From: Paucisalibacillus globulus DSM 18846
GTDB taxonomy: Bacteria; Bacillota; Bacilli; Bacillales; Amphibacillaceae
Direction: 5' to 3'
Assembly (NCBI RefSeq): GCF_000482485.1
Contig: NZ_KI519437.1
Span: 62,001-126,000 of the forward strand
Length of the DNA: 64,000 bases
Shown: piece by piece, positions 37,290-46,881 of the stretch
How the letters are laid out: each line of letters begins with the position of its first letter
Position numbering within the stretch: position 1 is the first letter of the stretch
The notes under the pieces: generated by a model
What the model saw: only the letters and a program-made list of their open reading frames with translations
Database searches by the model: none
What the model was told of the DNA's origin: nothing
Made by a program: the position numbers and the translations under genes

Positions 37290-37690
37290 AGTCATAGATG
37301 GGGCACCATCTGAATTTGATGAGGACTACTGAGATCGTTTAATGTCTGTTGATCTAAAAGGTGCAGCTCTTTGCATGAAATATGAATTACAACAAATGAA
37401 AAGACAGGGCCAAGGTGGCTGCTCTATTGTTAATATTTCTTCTGTTAGTGGATACCGTCCACAACCAAATAACATTGCCTATGTTGCTGCGAAGCATGGT
37501 GTTGTCGGTATGACGAAAGTAGCAGCACTAGAAAATGGACCAGAAAACATTCGTGTAAACTCTGTTGCACCTGGTGCAATTGATACACCAATGTTACGCG
37601 GTGCTTTAGAACAATTCTGATTTACAGAAGAAGAGTATGCACCACAATTGAGCCTACTAAATCGTTTCGGTCAAGCAGATGAAATTGCTC
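37290..37690 (+). pseudogene. Short-chain dehydrogenase remnant
   Basis: Starts without the cofactor-binding third. SEFDEDY, stop, DRLMSVDLKGAALCMKYEL, then IVNISSVSGYRPQ with the catalytic serine, AYVAAKHGVVGMTKVAALE with YxxxK, VNSVAPGAIDTPM, then TGA and a tail LLNRFGQADEIAQ. Clearly a broken SDR. Confidence 0.8.
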
Positions 37691-37915
37691 AAAATGGCAA
37701 AGAAGATAGAAGAATTATTCATCGCAGAATATGACTACCAATTAAGTAAGGGCACCACCCTTGATCCAAAATGTATACATATATAGAGCCCACGGGGTGG
37801 CAGGCCTAATTATTCGCTGGATTGAAGAAGACTTTCACGAGGAGCCAGCATATATGTCGAGGCAAATCATTGAATTGATAGTAACTGCTACGGAAGGATT
37901 TTATGTGAAAATCTA
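37690..37915 (+). pseudogene. TetR-like C-terminal remnant 2
   Basis: KIEELFIAEYDYQLSKGTT, a stop, then in a shifted frame GVAGLIIRWIEEDFHEEP and MSRQIIELIVTATEGFYVKI. This resembles TetR_C ligand-binding ends and the fragment at 28080-28303. It is fused directly to the SDR debris. Confidence 0.55.
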
Positions 37916-37923
37916 GCGGTAGA

Positions 37924-37976
37924 AGCCATGGGGACAGGTACCTCGGCTTTAGGCCGAGGTACCTGTCCCCATGGCT
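37924..37976. repeat. REP-like palindrome 10
   Basis: Arms AGCCATGGGGACAGGTACCT and inner CGGC/GCCG, perfect. It lies 9 bases after the last TetR-like codon. Confidence 0.95.
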
Positions 37977-38018
37977 CTTTTTGATTAGAAAAAGTTATGG
38001 ATGGGGCTCGTTTTTAGA

Positions 38019-38354
38019 TTATTGGTGCTGCTTGTTTTGGTTTATCAAAAATCCCTCCAAATTTGGAGATTGATTATATTTAAGAGCCGCTTTCTTATCC
38101 TTTTCGATAATCGCTGATGTTAAATCAATATTATTTAGACTAGCGATAGCAACAGTATAATGAATCACATCAACTAGTTCCTCTTCAAGGGATATATGAT
38201 CCACTTTTGTTTTTCTTCCTTCCAATTGGTTAAGAACCTCTGCTACCTCACCAACTTCTTCTACTAACTTCATAAATAAGGCAGAAGAAGTACGCCCTTC
38301 TTTATATTTTAAAGACAAGTAACGTTGTAATTCTTCAAATGTTAGTTGATTCAT
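38019..38354 (-). CDS. MazG-like nucleotide pyrophosphohydrolase
   Basis: A 111-residue all-alpha protein. Metal-binding motif KLVEEVGEVAEVLNQLEG followed by LEEELVDVIHYTVAIA gives the ExxE(12-28)ExxD pattern of MazG/dUTPase-type enzymes. It probably hydrolyses (d)NTPs to monophosphates. Single gene. Confidence 0.85.
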   Translation of the reverse strand: MNQLTFEELQRYLSLKYKEGRTSSALFMKLVEEVGEVAEVLNQLEGRKTKVDHISLEEELVDVIHYTVAIASLNNIDLTSAIIEKDKKAALKYNQSPNLEGFLINQNKQHQ

Positions 38355-38500
38355 AAATAATTCTCCTCTTAGTCCATTTTAATAGTTATACATTCGATAA
38401 AAGGAGTTCAAAATCCTTTAATATCACTTAAATTCATCCGGTTTCTAAAGTGATAAATTTCATTTTCCTACAAATACTAAAATAAAGGAGGGAAAGTCCT

Positions 38501-38635
38501 TTGAAAAAGCTACCAGGTGCTGGAGAAAAAATTGAAGAAGTTGCAGAAACATTAATTAAAAAAGGAATTCCTGACAGAACCGCAGCATTTGCCGCCTCCA
38601 TGGGATACCTAAGGGAAATGAGAAAAAAGAAATAA
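38501..38635 (+). CDS. Tiny 44-residue protein, TTG start
   Basis: Begins with TTG after AAAGGAGGG with 8 bases between, a near-ideal ribosome site. The product starts MKKLPGAGEKIEEVAETLI and ends MGYLREMRKKK: charged, helical and soluble. It carries no recognised domain. The strong start signal and clean stop make it likely real although short. REP 11 follows 17 bases after the stop. Confidence 0.7.
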   Translation: MKKLPGAGEKIEEVAETLIKKGIPDRTAAFAASMGYLREMRKKK

Positions 38636-38652
38636 TTATTGCACAGGACAAA

Positions 38653-38710
38653 GCCGCGGGGACAGGTTCCTTGGCTCTTAAAAAAGAGCCAAGGAACCTG
38701 TCCCCATGGC
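38653..38710. repeat. REP-like palindrome 11
   Basis: Core is GGTTCC/GGAACC on both arms rather than GGTACC; left tip GCCGCGG, right tip CCATGGC. It lies 3 bases from the stop of the membrane protein gene at 38713. Confidence 0.93.
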
Positions 38711-38712
38711 AT

Positions 38713-39963
38713 TTAAGCTCGTTTTGGCATTATTACATATCCCATTGCTTTCCGCATTTTTAGAACTTTTATTAGTTGGTCTTGAAGAGCTGCGCTACAA
38801 GTCACCTCGATAATTACCTCACTCTTACGTTTTGCTACTATGTTTAATTTCTTTTTATTAATGACAACTTCGATAATTAACCCCAACAGGAAACCTCCGA
38901 CTAAGCCTAATAATCCCCAAATTATTGGGCCCCAATGCCAAATGAATCCATATATAGTTCCCAGTACCGAAAAGATTGTTGCACTCATCATCGCTCCGTC
39001 GAGAACGCTTCCGCCATCGACACGATGAATAGTATCATTAATATGTGTTTGAGAATCAAGATTTTCCACCGGCAATGCCACGATATTTTGTGCTGGCACA
39101 CCCAACTTCTCTATATCATGAATGACCATCTCCACAAAGAGTGAATGATCAAATGTAGCTATTATTTTCGTTGAATCATCTTCCATGTTGATTTGCTGTG
39201 TCAAGTTTTCATCCCTCACCCTAAGAAACCGTATTTGCTCAATATCAAACAGTATATTGCTTTCCGTTACCGATACATAAGCTTGATAGATGGCAAAAGC
39301 AAGCATGGAAGGTAAAAATAGAAACCACTGCCATTCCACAATTTCAAGTGCCTTATCAAAATCCCCAAGGAATGAATAAAGCCAGGCACGAATAGCTACA
39401 GCCTTATAACAAACAAATATCCACCAAGCTAAAATAAACGTTCCAACAACCGTACTACCACCATATAACTGACCCAATCCGGGTGTGAAGAAGGACCAGA
39501 ATAAACCTAGCAATGGCTTTTTCTTTTCAAGGATGACAACATCAAAAAAGCTAACATCTGAAGGAGTAACAGGTGCATCTTCTATTTCAGATAGAATATG
39601 GCATTTCTTTATCTCAACTGCACAACGATAACTGTCCCAAATACTGTACACATACACAGCCAAATAAAGTAAAACCCAATCCTGGTTCAATATAGCCTGT
39701 GCCTCCTCGAATCTGCCATGAAAGGATAAGGCAATTGCCATATTTAGATGGGATAGATTATTTATCACTAGTTCCCATATTATTAGAATTAAACCATGTA
39801 GATATTTTCCCAAAAACATGTGCCCAAATCCTGGAAATGCAGCTGACCACCAAGCCGCAATCCAAGGTGGACGGGGGTATACTGAGTTGGTTCCCCAAAC
39901 AGATATTTTACCTTTAGAATAACGTGGTTTTATATTACCGGACTCAAAATTTTGATGAGGCAT
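38713..39963 (-). CDS. Conserved multi-pass membrane protein, unknown
   Basis: A 416-residue protein. Two similar segments, WWSAAFPGFGHMFLGKYLHG and WSFFTPGLGQLYGGSTVVG, look like a duplicated helix pair of TM2/YozV type. A soluble segment near residues 265-305 (FDHSLFVEMVIHDIEKLGV) resembles a small ACT-like sensor fold, followed by Gly-rich helices (LLGLVGGFLLGLIIEVVI) and a basic C-terminus. Function not recognised. Confidence 0.7.
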   Translation of the reverse strand: MPHQNFESGNIKPRYSKGKISVWGTNSVYPRPPWIAAWWSAAFPGFGHMFLGKYLHGLILIIWELVINNLSHLNMAIALSFHGRFEEAQAILNQDWVLLYLAVYVYSIWDSYRCAVEIKKCHILSEIEDAPVTPSDVSFFDVVILEKKKPLLGLFWSFFTPGLGQLYGGSTVVGTFILAWWIFVCYKAVAIRAWLYSFLGDFDKALEIVEWQWFLFLPSMLAFAIYQAYVSVTESNILFDIEQIRFLRVRDENLTQQINMEDDSTKIIATFDHSLFVEMVIHDIEKLGVPAQNIVALPVENLDSQTHINDTIHRVDGGSVLDGAMMSATIFSVLGTIYGFIWHWGPIIWGLLGLVGGFLLGLIIEVVINKKKLNIVAKRKSEVIIEVTCSAALQDQLIKVLKMRKAMGYVIMPKRA

Positions 39964-40127
39964 AGGAAATATTCTCCTTTTACTAAAACCTTTTCATAAT
40001 TTGAACAATATTTACCAATGTTATTCATTGAATCCAAAGGTTTAAGAGAAATGAACTTCTAATCATGGTTTTCTCTTAATGAACTTATTATACCTATTGA
40101 CTCTGACCATCTCTCACCCTAAAAAGC

Positions 40128-40193
40128 CTCAAGAAAGTGTTAATGAGTTGCACCATTTCTTAAACAAAATAGCGAACAACTCCCTTGAGGCAT
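40128..40193. repeat. Nested inverted repeat, possible structured RNA or terminator
   Basis: Outer arms GCCTCAAG/CTTGAGGC and inner arms GAGTTG/CAACTC with an AT-rich centre. It is about 160 bases upstream of the membrane protein gene start. Confidence 0.6.
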
Positions 40194-40480
40194 TCTAAGG
40201 AGGCAGGCATTTGTACGTCGATGATGAGTGATTCACGAAAAGCATCCCTTTTCGCATAGGAAATAACACTAGAATTACTTCCTATTCATAAGTAATACCG
40301 TAGATAGGTTTAGAAGTTTTAGTTAATTATGTTAAAATAAACATATTATATTGAGAATATTCAGTTCCTAAACTAGTAGGTTTGTGGAAAAAGAAGTATA
40401 AGAAACGGCTGTCTATGGCCTATTTTTAAAATACCATTCTAATATTTTCTTTTGAGGGAATATGTTTGTAATTAACTAAT

Positions 40481-40665
40481 TTAAGCTTGTGAGAGGCTCG
40501 CTTACAAATGTAAGTGTATCGCCGCCAATCGTGTTATGTGCACCTATAAATGCATTAAGTTGAATTGTGATTTCAAGATCAAATGCATTTTTCATTTCAT
40601 CTAAACTATAAGATACTTCATTAACGCGGAGGAAGAATTGAATAAGATTGGAAGCCTTTTATTTG
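40481..40665 (-). pseudogene. Unidentified coding fragment
   Basis: Sixty-one open codons on the minus strand with coding-like composition, ending TFVSEPLTSLN then TAG. No start or ribosome site; the upstream part is lost. Confidence 0.35.
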
Positions 40666-40690
40666 GAGAAAGCTTAGGTAATACAGGGTG

Positions 40691-40889
40691 ATGAGTGATT
40701 TAAAACTGCTCTTAATAAAACTACTTATTATTATTGTTACTTACTTTTTTAGCTATCTTTGCGATTAGTGCTATTTTTCCTAATTTAAATGACATAATAG
40801 GAAAATTTATTATACCAGGCGTATCTATTGTGGTTAGTTTAGCTGTGTCAGAGTTCATTTTGAGCAAAATAAAGCTGAAAGACAGTTAA
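40691..40889 (+). pseudogene. Small membrane protein, frameshifted at a T6 run
   Basis: The frame from ATG 40691 gives MSDLKLLLIKLLIIIVTYFF and stops; one frame over, LAIFAISAIFPNLNDIIGKF and a second hydrophobic helix continue to a stop at 40889. The shift coincides with TTTTTT, a slippage-prone site. Confidence 0.45.
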
Positions 40890-41033
40890 GATTAGAAAAC
40901 TTCAATCAAAGCATATAGTAAGAAGGTAATCAAAAGTAGGTTTTCTGATCTTACTGGCAGAAATGTTTAAGGGTCAACTTTTAATTTTTATCAAATAAGA
41001 CTCATAAATTGACAAAATAAGGTAGGGAGTTCA

Positions 41034-41456
41034 TTGTATTTTCCATCTAAGAAGGATACTTGGTTAGCTATAATAGTTTGGGGATTAACATTTTTAATAG
41101 GCTGGCAGATGATAATTTACAATAGTGTAATAGGGTATATTATAAGCTCGCTAATAATAGGGATGCTTTTATGGTTATGGTTTGGAACTGGCTACAAAAT
41201 TGAAGAAGGACGTATTAAAATTAAATATGGGCCATTTAGTAGCATTGTAAAGATTGATCAAATAACAAGAATGAAAGCAACAAAAAGTCCTTTGTCAGCA
41301 CCTGCACTTTCTATTGATAGAATAGAGATTCTTCACGGTAAATATAATTCAGCGATTATTTCTCCCAAAGATGTAGACAATTTTATTAAAATTTTATTAA
41401 CCAAAAATCAAGATATTCAAATTGAAAATGACCTTATTAATAATCAGAGTGATTAA
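41034..41456 (+). CDS. Bacterial PH-domain membrane protein
   Basis: A 140-residue protein with a TTG start after GGTAGGGAG. Two hydrophobic helices (residues about 10-50) precede a small PH-like domain: TGYKIEEGRIKIKYGPFSSI, KIDQITRMKATKSPLSAPAL and ISPKDVDNFIKIL. Such proteins are common and of unclear role. Confidence 0.7.
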   Translation: MYFPSKKDTWLAIIVWGLTFLIGWQMIIYNSVIGYIISSLIIGMLLWLWFGTGYKIEEGRIKIKYGPFSSIVKIDQITRMKATKSPLSAPALSIDRIEILHGKYNSAIISPKDVDNFIKILLTKNQDIQIENDLINNQSD

Positions 41457-41639
41457 AATCAAACTATTCCAGATTCGTGAAGATTGTAGCGTAAATGCAT
41501 TCTCAATTTAATTACGGGTGCAATAGTAAAAAACAGAGATCGTCATCATTACTACTTCCTATTTACCTCTATTTCACTAATGGCGCAGATTAGTGATACA
41601 ACAAAAGGATGATGAATTTTAATAAAAAGGTGGATGGAG

Positions 41640-42662
41640 ATGAAGGTTACTTTAAATAAAGAAGCTTTTAAAGATATTACCTTATATACCGAAAATGTAA
41701 GAAAAGATATGCTTGCTTCAGGTTCTGCATTGATTGTTATAAAAGATAATAAACTAGTACACGAATGGTATTCGGGTACTCATCATTTTGAGCAAGGGGC
41801 AAAAGAGATAGATCAAAATTCAAGATTCAATGTTTATTCGGTTAGAGTTACTTATGTTGGATTCGCAATTGCAATAGCTATTTATGAAGGTTTATTGGAT
41901 TTGGATGTTAAATTAAGTGACTATTTATCTGAATATGATAAAGAGGTTCTTGGAGATACAACAATTAGACATTTATTAACAAGGTGTACTGGTCTAAGAT
42001 TTAAAAATGATAACGTCTGCCGTACATTTGATTTAGGTACTGATATTGAGGGAAAGAGACCAGAAATACTAGCAAAAATCTTATACAAAGCAACTGGCAA
42101 AACAGTAAATGAAATCCTTACTAATAGAGTGTTTAAGCCTTTGAATTGGAGAAACACTGGATGGGTAACTGAGGGGAATAACAATTTAGTCTGTGATATA
42201 GATTTATCTAAAGATTATCCTACATTAAGAATTGGTTCAAATATGGGAGATGAAAGAAATTTATATTTAAGTGCTAGAGAATTAGCATTTTGGGGGAATT
42301 TACATTTAAACAAAGGGGTATTTGAAGGTAGTTCAATACTTCCACAAGAGATTTTTGAACTTATTACTTCGATTCAAAGCCCCAATTCCTTACCCCGTCA
42401 TCTTCCAAGGTTTGGATTTCTATGGTGGGTAAAGGATAGTGGCGTATCTGTTGATTACAATGAATTAGGTTCAAATTTACCAGTTGGATCCTATCAAATA
42501 CTTGGGGCTTCTGGATGTTCTTGCACTGTCATTCCAGAATACAATGCAGTAGCTGTTAGAATGTTCAATAGCGTTAATGCGTACGAGAACGTAGGTTTTG
42601 ATTATATAAAGGATATTCAAATGTTTGGAAACCTGGTGATTTCAAGTTTGAAAAATTTATAG
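41640..42662 (+). CDS. Beta-lactamase-fold protein with altered catalytic motif
   Basis: A 340-residue protein of the class C beta-lactamase/esterase fold. ATG 41640 is preferred as AAGGTGG lies 6 bases before it. The usual SxxK motif reads YSVRV: serine about residue 67 is kept but the lysine is valine (about 70). Downstream LLTRCTGLRF, a missing YxN-like segment and the C-terminal GASGCSCTVIPEYNAVAVRM fit the family. Without the lysine, acyl-enzyme chemistry is unlikely unless another base replaces it, so this may be a binding protein or a decaying gene. No signal peptide. Confidence 0.75.
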   Translation: MKVTLNKEAFKDITLYTENVRKDMLASGSALIVIKDNKLVHEWYSGTHHFEQGAKEIDQNSRFNVYSVRVTYVGFAIAIAIYEGLLDLDVKLSDYLSEYDKEVLGDTTIRHLLTRCTGLRFKNDNVCRTFDLGTDIEGKRPEILAKILYKATGKTVNEILTNRVFKPLNWRNTGWVTEGNNNLVCDIDLSKDYPTLRIGSNMGDERNLYLSARELAFWGNLHLNKGVFEGSSILPQEIFELITSIQSPNSLPRHLPRFGFLWWVKDSGVSVDYNELGSNLPVGSYQILGASGCSCTVIPEYNAVAVRMFNSVNAYENVGFDYIKDIQMFGNLVISSLKNL

Positions 42663-42780
42663 TTAGTGTTAAATAAAGTAGCCAGTTTATGGAATTCTTT
42701 ATTCTGCTAAGGGATTCTTTAGTAGAACAAGGAGATCTTCCATACGTTTGGTATTTTCTCAATAAAAAGAGGTTATAGAT

Positions 42781-43176
42781 ATGCGAGATAGAGGATCGGT
42801 AGTAATAATCGAAAATGGAAAGGTTGGACTAATTCAAAGAACTAAAAATGGCTCCATTTATTATGTATTTCCTGGTGGCGGAATAGAAAAAGGGGAAACA
42901 CCGGAAGAAGGAGCTAAAAGGGAAGCACTCGAGGAATTGGGAGTAGAAGTAAAGGTCAATGAGTGTATAGAAGAAGTTGAATATAACGGAACTCAATACT
43001 TTTTCTTATCTGAAATCGTAAAAGGTACATTCGGGTCTGGACAAGGTGAAGAGTACACAAACCTAGAAAGAAATAGAGGTACTTATTTGCCCATTTGGGT
43101 AGATGTAAAAAGGTTATCTTCTATTAATATTATTCCAAAAGAAGTTGCATTAAAAGTTCAATCCTTATTCAAGTAA
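42781..43176 (+). CDS. Nudix hydrolase
   Basis: A 131-residue Nudix protein. The box is complete: GGGIEKGETPEEGAKREALE followed by ELGV (residues about 37-60). N-terminus starts RGSVVIIENGKVGLIQRT. The substrate, a nucleoside diphosphate derivative, cannot be specified. AAAGAGGTTATAG precedes the ATG. Confidence 0.9.
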   Translation: MRDRGSVVIIENGKVGLIQRTKNGSIYYVFPGGGIEKGETPEEGAKREALEELGVEVKVNECIEEVEYNGTQYFFLSEIVKGTFGSGQGEEYTNLERNRGTYLPIWVDVKRLSSINIIPKEVALKVQSLFK

Positions 43177-43324
43177 TGCCCCAATAGTTATACAAAGTGA
43201 GACAATTGTCCTTGCCGTTTTTGGTTAAACAGTTTCATTTTAATGTTGGAATAGTATTTAATTGACATTATTAATCTAATATGGCGGTAGATAATTTGAT
43301 TGTTATAGTAGAGTTTTACATACG

Positions 43325-43361
43325 AAAGCAGCATCTCCCCACTTATAGGGGAGTGCTGTTT
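43325..43361. terminator. Bidirectional terminator
   Basis: AAAGCAGCATCTCCCC pairs with GGGGAGTGCTGTTT around ACTTATA; it separates the convergent Nudix and low-complexity genes. Confidence 0.75.
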
Positions 43362-43416
43362 GATTATACAATCACCTAAGAAGATGGCATTTCAAAAGGT
43401 GCTTCTGGTTTATACA

Positions 43417-43854
43417 TTAGTTATTTTCTTCAACCATTCCTTCTTCTGGTGGTTCCATGCCTTCATTTTGCTCAGAAGATGATCCTACTATGCTCTTCTT
43501 CACGATACTGTCCCGTACTTTGACTCCTTGCTGTCCACCCGCTTCATCATTATCATTTCCAGCAATACCACTTCTTCCATTTCCATCTGCAAAATCTGAT
43601 TGATCATTTCTTGATTTACTATGATCAATCGCATTTTGCCCACCTTGGTTCGCGTTCGTCCCGACATTCCTATTTATTTGTCCGCCCCCTTCAGCTCTTT
43701 GTTCTACATGGATTTCTTTGTTACCAATATTAATGACGAAAGAAATATTAATATCAATGTTAGTGCCATCACATTCACACTTCTTTGTTACTACTTCTAC
43801 CTGCTCATCGCGGTGTTTTGGCCCTTTTTCACCCTTTTTTCCTTTCCCTGGCAT
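43417..43854 (-). CDS. Low-complexity hydrophilic protein, unknown
   Basis: A 145-residue protein. It begins with a lysine-rich stretch (PGKGKKGEKGPKHRDEQ), has one CEC cysteine pair and a beta-like core (TNIDINISFVINIGNKEIHV), then an Asn/Gly/Asp/Gln-rich tail and an acidic end (EPPEEGMVEENN). Possibly a spore or surface protein by composition alone. Confidence 0.55.
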   Translation of the reverse strand: MPGKGKKGEKGPKHRDEQVEVVTKKCECDGTNIDINISFVINIGNKEIHVEQRAEGGGQINRNVGTNANQGGQNAIDHSKSRNDQSDFADGNGRSGIAGNDNDEAGGQQGVKVRDSIVKKSIVGSSSEQNEGMEPPEEGMVEENN

Positions 43855-44117
43855 ATCTATTCCCTCCTTTCATCTACGATACTATCAATATATTTATTGA
43901 TACTAGATTGTGTGTGGACAGGTTAGATAGTTAAGTAGTTTGTTTTTAAATATAAAAGATGTCACTCTCAATCTTGCTTTTTCATATTGGACATCTAATT
44001 TCATTGGGAAACCTGATGAAATTCACCATTTGCTAGGCCAAATCTAATATTTGCACCCGAGACTACTATAAGAACATGGAGGAAACGTCAACTACGGTGA
44101 AGCATACATATACAAAA
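43855..44117. other. Intergenic stretch
   Basis: Between the low-complexity gene and the chemoreceptor terminator. An inverted repeat (ATCAATATATTTATTGAT, 43886-43903) lies upstream of the minus-strand gene; otherwise nothing supported. Confidence 0.4.
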
Positions 44118-44162
44118 AATGATGAGACAACCCTCTATTCCTAGAGTTTCATCTCATCATTC
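44118..44162. terminator. Terminator of the chemoreceptor gene
   Basis: AATGATGAGA pairs with TCTCATCATT across a 24-base loop containing a smaller CTCTA/TAGAG stem; T/A-rich flanks on both sides. Confidence 0.7.
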
Positions 44163-44170
44163 TATTCTAA

Positions 44171-46240
44171 TTACTTATTATCAATCGTAAATTTCCCAAC
44201 AGCATCACTCAGATCATCAATTAATCTTGCAAGTTGTATTGCATGCTGAGCTACTTCATTTATGGAAGAAGCTTGTTCTTCCATTGTCGCTGCAATTTCT
44301 TCCGATGATGCAGATGTTTCTTGGGATACTGCTGCAATTCCTTCTATCATGTTAACAACGATATCTTTTTGTGCCGTAATTCTATTTATACTTACGGTTT
44401 CACCTTCAATAGATGACACCATTTTATTTAATGCTTTAGTTAATTCATTGATAGCGGTGCGAACCGTTGTTACGGCAACTTTTTGGTTTTTACTAATATC
44501 ATTTGTTTCATTCATTACCTCAACTAACATCGTTGTGTCAGCCAACACGCTATTGATGGTATTTTGAATATCCTGTGTTGCATTTTTAGATTCTTCTGCT
44601 AAACTCTTCACCTCATTTGCCACAACAGCAAAACCTTTTCCATGTTCTCCTGCTCTTGCAGCTTCAATGGATGCATTAAGTGATAATAGATTAGTTTGGT
44701 CAGCTATTTGCGCAATAGCACTGGTAACAACTGAAATGGATTTTGATTTTTCATTTAGCTGTGTAATCATGTCAGTTACTTTTTCAAATGCCAACTCTAG
44801 ATTTTGATACGATTCTTCTAGGTTTCGAACTTGATGATTTCCCTGACCTAGTTGTTCAGAAGCTTCTTCCACATCCAATTGGATAGTAGATGATTGTTGT
44901 AATAACCCCTCTATTTCATTACTTAGCTGATGAACAGCACTTGAACCTTTTTCAATTTCTTCTGATTGATTTTCAGCACCATAAGCTATTTCCTCAATAG
45001 ACTTAGAAACCTCAGCTATTGCTGAATTGTTCTCATTAGAAATTTCTGTCAAACCATTGGATGCATGATTGATAGAGTGTACATTTTCATCAACCTTTTT
45101 AATTAAACCTCTTATATTATGGAGCATCTTATTATAACTTTTTGCAAGTTGTCCAATTTCATCATGAGAGTCAACCACAAATTCAGATACCAAATCTCCT
45201 TCTGCAGTCTTTTCGAGCGTTCGTTGGAAATTGTTTATTACCTTTTTTAATTTTCCTGCAAGGAATACGGCACATAAGACTCCGACAAATAATCCTAGCA
45301 ATATATATAAGATTGAATTTTTTATAAACTTATTCATGTTAGATTCAAGTATTTCATTCGGAATTAGGGAAATGACTTTCCAACTTAGTTCGGGAATAGT
45401 TCTTATTTGCCCAGAGTATTCCTTTCCTTCCCAAGTTAATCCTTGTTCCATAACAGAATCCGATGTATAAAGATCCTCCACCCAATTGAAATGGCTAAAT
45501 TCCTTTTTATCATTAATTAAATCGGTTACGCCTTCCGTTAAACCACTCTGTGCTGGATTCATATTTTTTCCATCTGCATTCTTCATAAAGGAAGTAACAA
45601 TAATTCCTTTAGCATCTAGAACAACTAGTTTACTATTGGATTGACTTTCAATCAGTTCTCTTGTCTTTCCTATAGTCGAAAGGTCAATATCATAACCTAA
45701 TGCACCAATCATTTCACCATTGGAAATAATCGGAGTAACAATGGATGTCATAATAGTTTTATTGATTTTATCCTCATAAACATCCATCCATTTTGTTTTT
45801 GGGTCGTTTTTAAGTTGATTATAAGTTTGGGTATCACGTACATCTGAAGCAAAATCCGCATAAGGGGAAATGTGTAATTTTCCAGTTTGGAAATCCATGA
45901 AATAAACTGAGATTAATGTATCATTTCCTTGTTGTACAGTTTGAAGCGATTTTTCAATTGTTGGAATCGCATCCTCTTCATTAATCTCTGATGTTACTAA
46001 ACTTGCTAACTGTTCAATAGAAGTCTTGTAGTTATTTAGACTTAAGCTCACCTGCTCCACAGCATTGTGGGAATTAACAGTTACGGACACTTCATTATTT
46101 TTTTCGAGAATGCCACGAACGACAAAATAGTTAAAAGCACTAAAACATAAAACCACAAGTAAAAAAGAAATACACATAAAAAGTATCCATTTTGTTCGAA
46201 TGGATAAACGACTAAATCTAATCTTTGAATTATTTATCAT
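44171..46240 (-). CDS. Methyl-accepting chemotaxis protein
   Basis: A 689-residue receptor. ATG 46240 follows GAGGTAAGTAAA. TM1 at about 17-37, a double-Cache-type extracellular domain (about 38-290, with [19 protein letters not shown] and [15 protein letters not shown]), TM2 near 312-332, a HAMP segment, and the cytoplasmic signalling hairpin with tip [20 protein letters not shown]. The ligand is probably a small polar molecule such as an amino acid or organic acid, by family only. Single gene without flagellar neighbours. Confidence 0.93.
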   Translation of the reverse strand: MINNSKIRFSRLSIRTKWILFMCISFLLVVLCFSAFNYFVVRGILEKNNEVSVTVNSHNAVEQVSLSLNNYKTSIEQLASLVTSEINEEDAIPTIEKSLQTVQQGNDTLISVYFMDFQTGKLHISPYADFASDVRDTQTYNQLKNDPKTKWMDVYEDKINKTIMTSIVTPIISNGEMIGALGYDIDLSTIGKTRELIESQSNSKLVVLDAKGIIVTSFMKNADGKNMNPAQSGLTEGVTDLINDKKEFSHFNWVEDLYTSDSVMEQGLTWEGKEYSGQIRTIPELSWKVISLIPNEILESNMNKFIKNSILYILLGLFVGVLCAVFLAGKLKKVINNFQRTLEKTAEGDLVSEFVVDSHDEIGQLAKSYNKMLHNIRGLIKKVDENVHSINHASNGLTEISNENNSAIAEVSKSIEEIAYGAENQSEEIEKGSSAVHQLSNEIEGLLQQSSTIQLDVEEASEQLGQGNHQVRNLEESYQNLELAFEKVTDMITQLNEKSKSISVVTSAIAQIADQTNLLSLNASIEAARAGEHGKGFAVVANEVKSLAEESKNATQDIQNTINSVLADTTMLVEVMNETNDISKNQKVAVTTVRTAINELTKALNKMVSSIEGETVSINRITAQKDIVVNMIEGIAAVSQETSASSEEIAATMEEQASSINEVAQHAIQLARLIDDLSDAVGKFTIDNK

Positions 46241-46587
46241 TTTACTTACCTCATTTTTTCTTTGGTGTATATGGGGGTAGAACCCCAACAATATTATGAC
46301 AAATAATAGATTAGCAAATTTCAGAAAAAAAATAAAGAAAACTTTATTTTATCCATAAAGAAACTAATAAACTGGCTGGATTTGATAAAACTATCTTGCC
46401 TCGAATGTGTATAGTTACTACATTTAACATAACTCTCCAGTTAATTGATAATTATGAATCTTATGTTATCATATTAATAGAAGTAATTTCTTATTTATTT
46501 GAAAGAGAATGACTCGCTAAAAAAGAGGTATTCGTTGTAGTTCGTAGAGAAATAACAAAATACAAATAATGATTAGGAGGTGATGAT
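46241..46587. other. Intergenic stretch
   Basis: 347 AT-rich bases holding the divergent promoters of the chemoreceptor and the small membrane protein; no gene or repeat recognised. Confidence 0.4.
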
Positions 46588-46791
46588 ATGCCTTTTTGGA
46601 TATTGCTGCTTATCATTTTTGGGGTATTATTAATTATTGGTCTTGTATTTGATTGGATAGCAAAGAGAAGGAAAATAAAAACAAATTTTCAAGAGGGCGC
46701 AAAAAGTGCAAGCGTGTCAGAGAGGATTTATACAGAAAAAGCCTTGGATGAAGTAAGGCATAAAATAGGTGACGACTTTCCTTTAAGCTAG
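46588..46791 (+). CDS. Small single-helix membrane protein, unknown
   Basis: A 67-residue ORF with an excellent ribosome site (AGGAGGTGATGAT). An N-terminal helix (FWILLLIIFGVLLIIGLVFDW) is followed by a basic then polar cytoplasmic tail. Family not recognised. Confidence 0.7.
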   Translation: MPFWILLLIIFGVLLIIGLVFDWIAKRRKIKTNFQEGAKSASVSERIYTEKALDEVRHKIGDDFPLS

Positions 46792-46824
46792 CTTCCTTCC
46801 CTTCCATGTCCATAGTGCAGTAGA

Positions 46825-46866
46825 AAAATGAGTATCAAACCATGCTATAATTTGATACTCATTTTT
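46825..46866. terminator. Bidirectional terminator
   Basis: AAAATGAGTATCAAA pairs with TTTGATACTCATTTT around an 11-base loop, between convergent genes. Confidence 0.8.
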
Positions 46867-46881
46867 ATTTTTAATACGGAA

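Larger units (their letters stand above)
39964..41033. other. Long stretch without an intact gene
   Basis: 1070 bases. Contents seen: a nested inverted repeat at 40128-40193, an open minus-strand fragment at 40481-40665 (FDLEITIQLNAFIGAHNTIG; family unknown) and a frameshifted small membrane ORF at 40691-40889. Confidence 0.6.
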
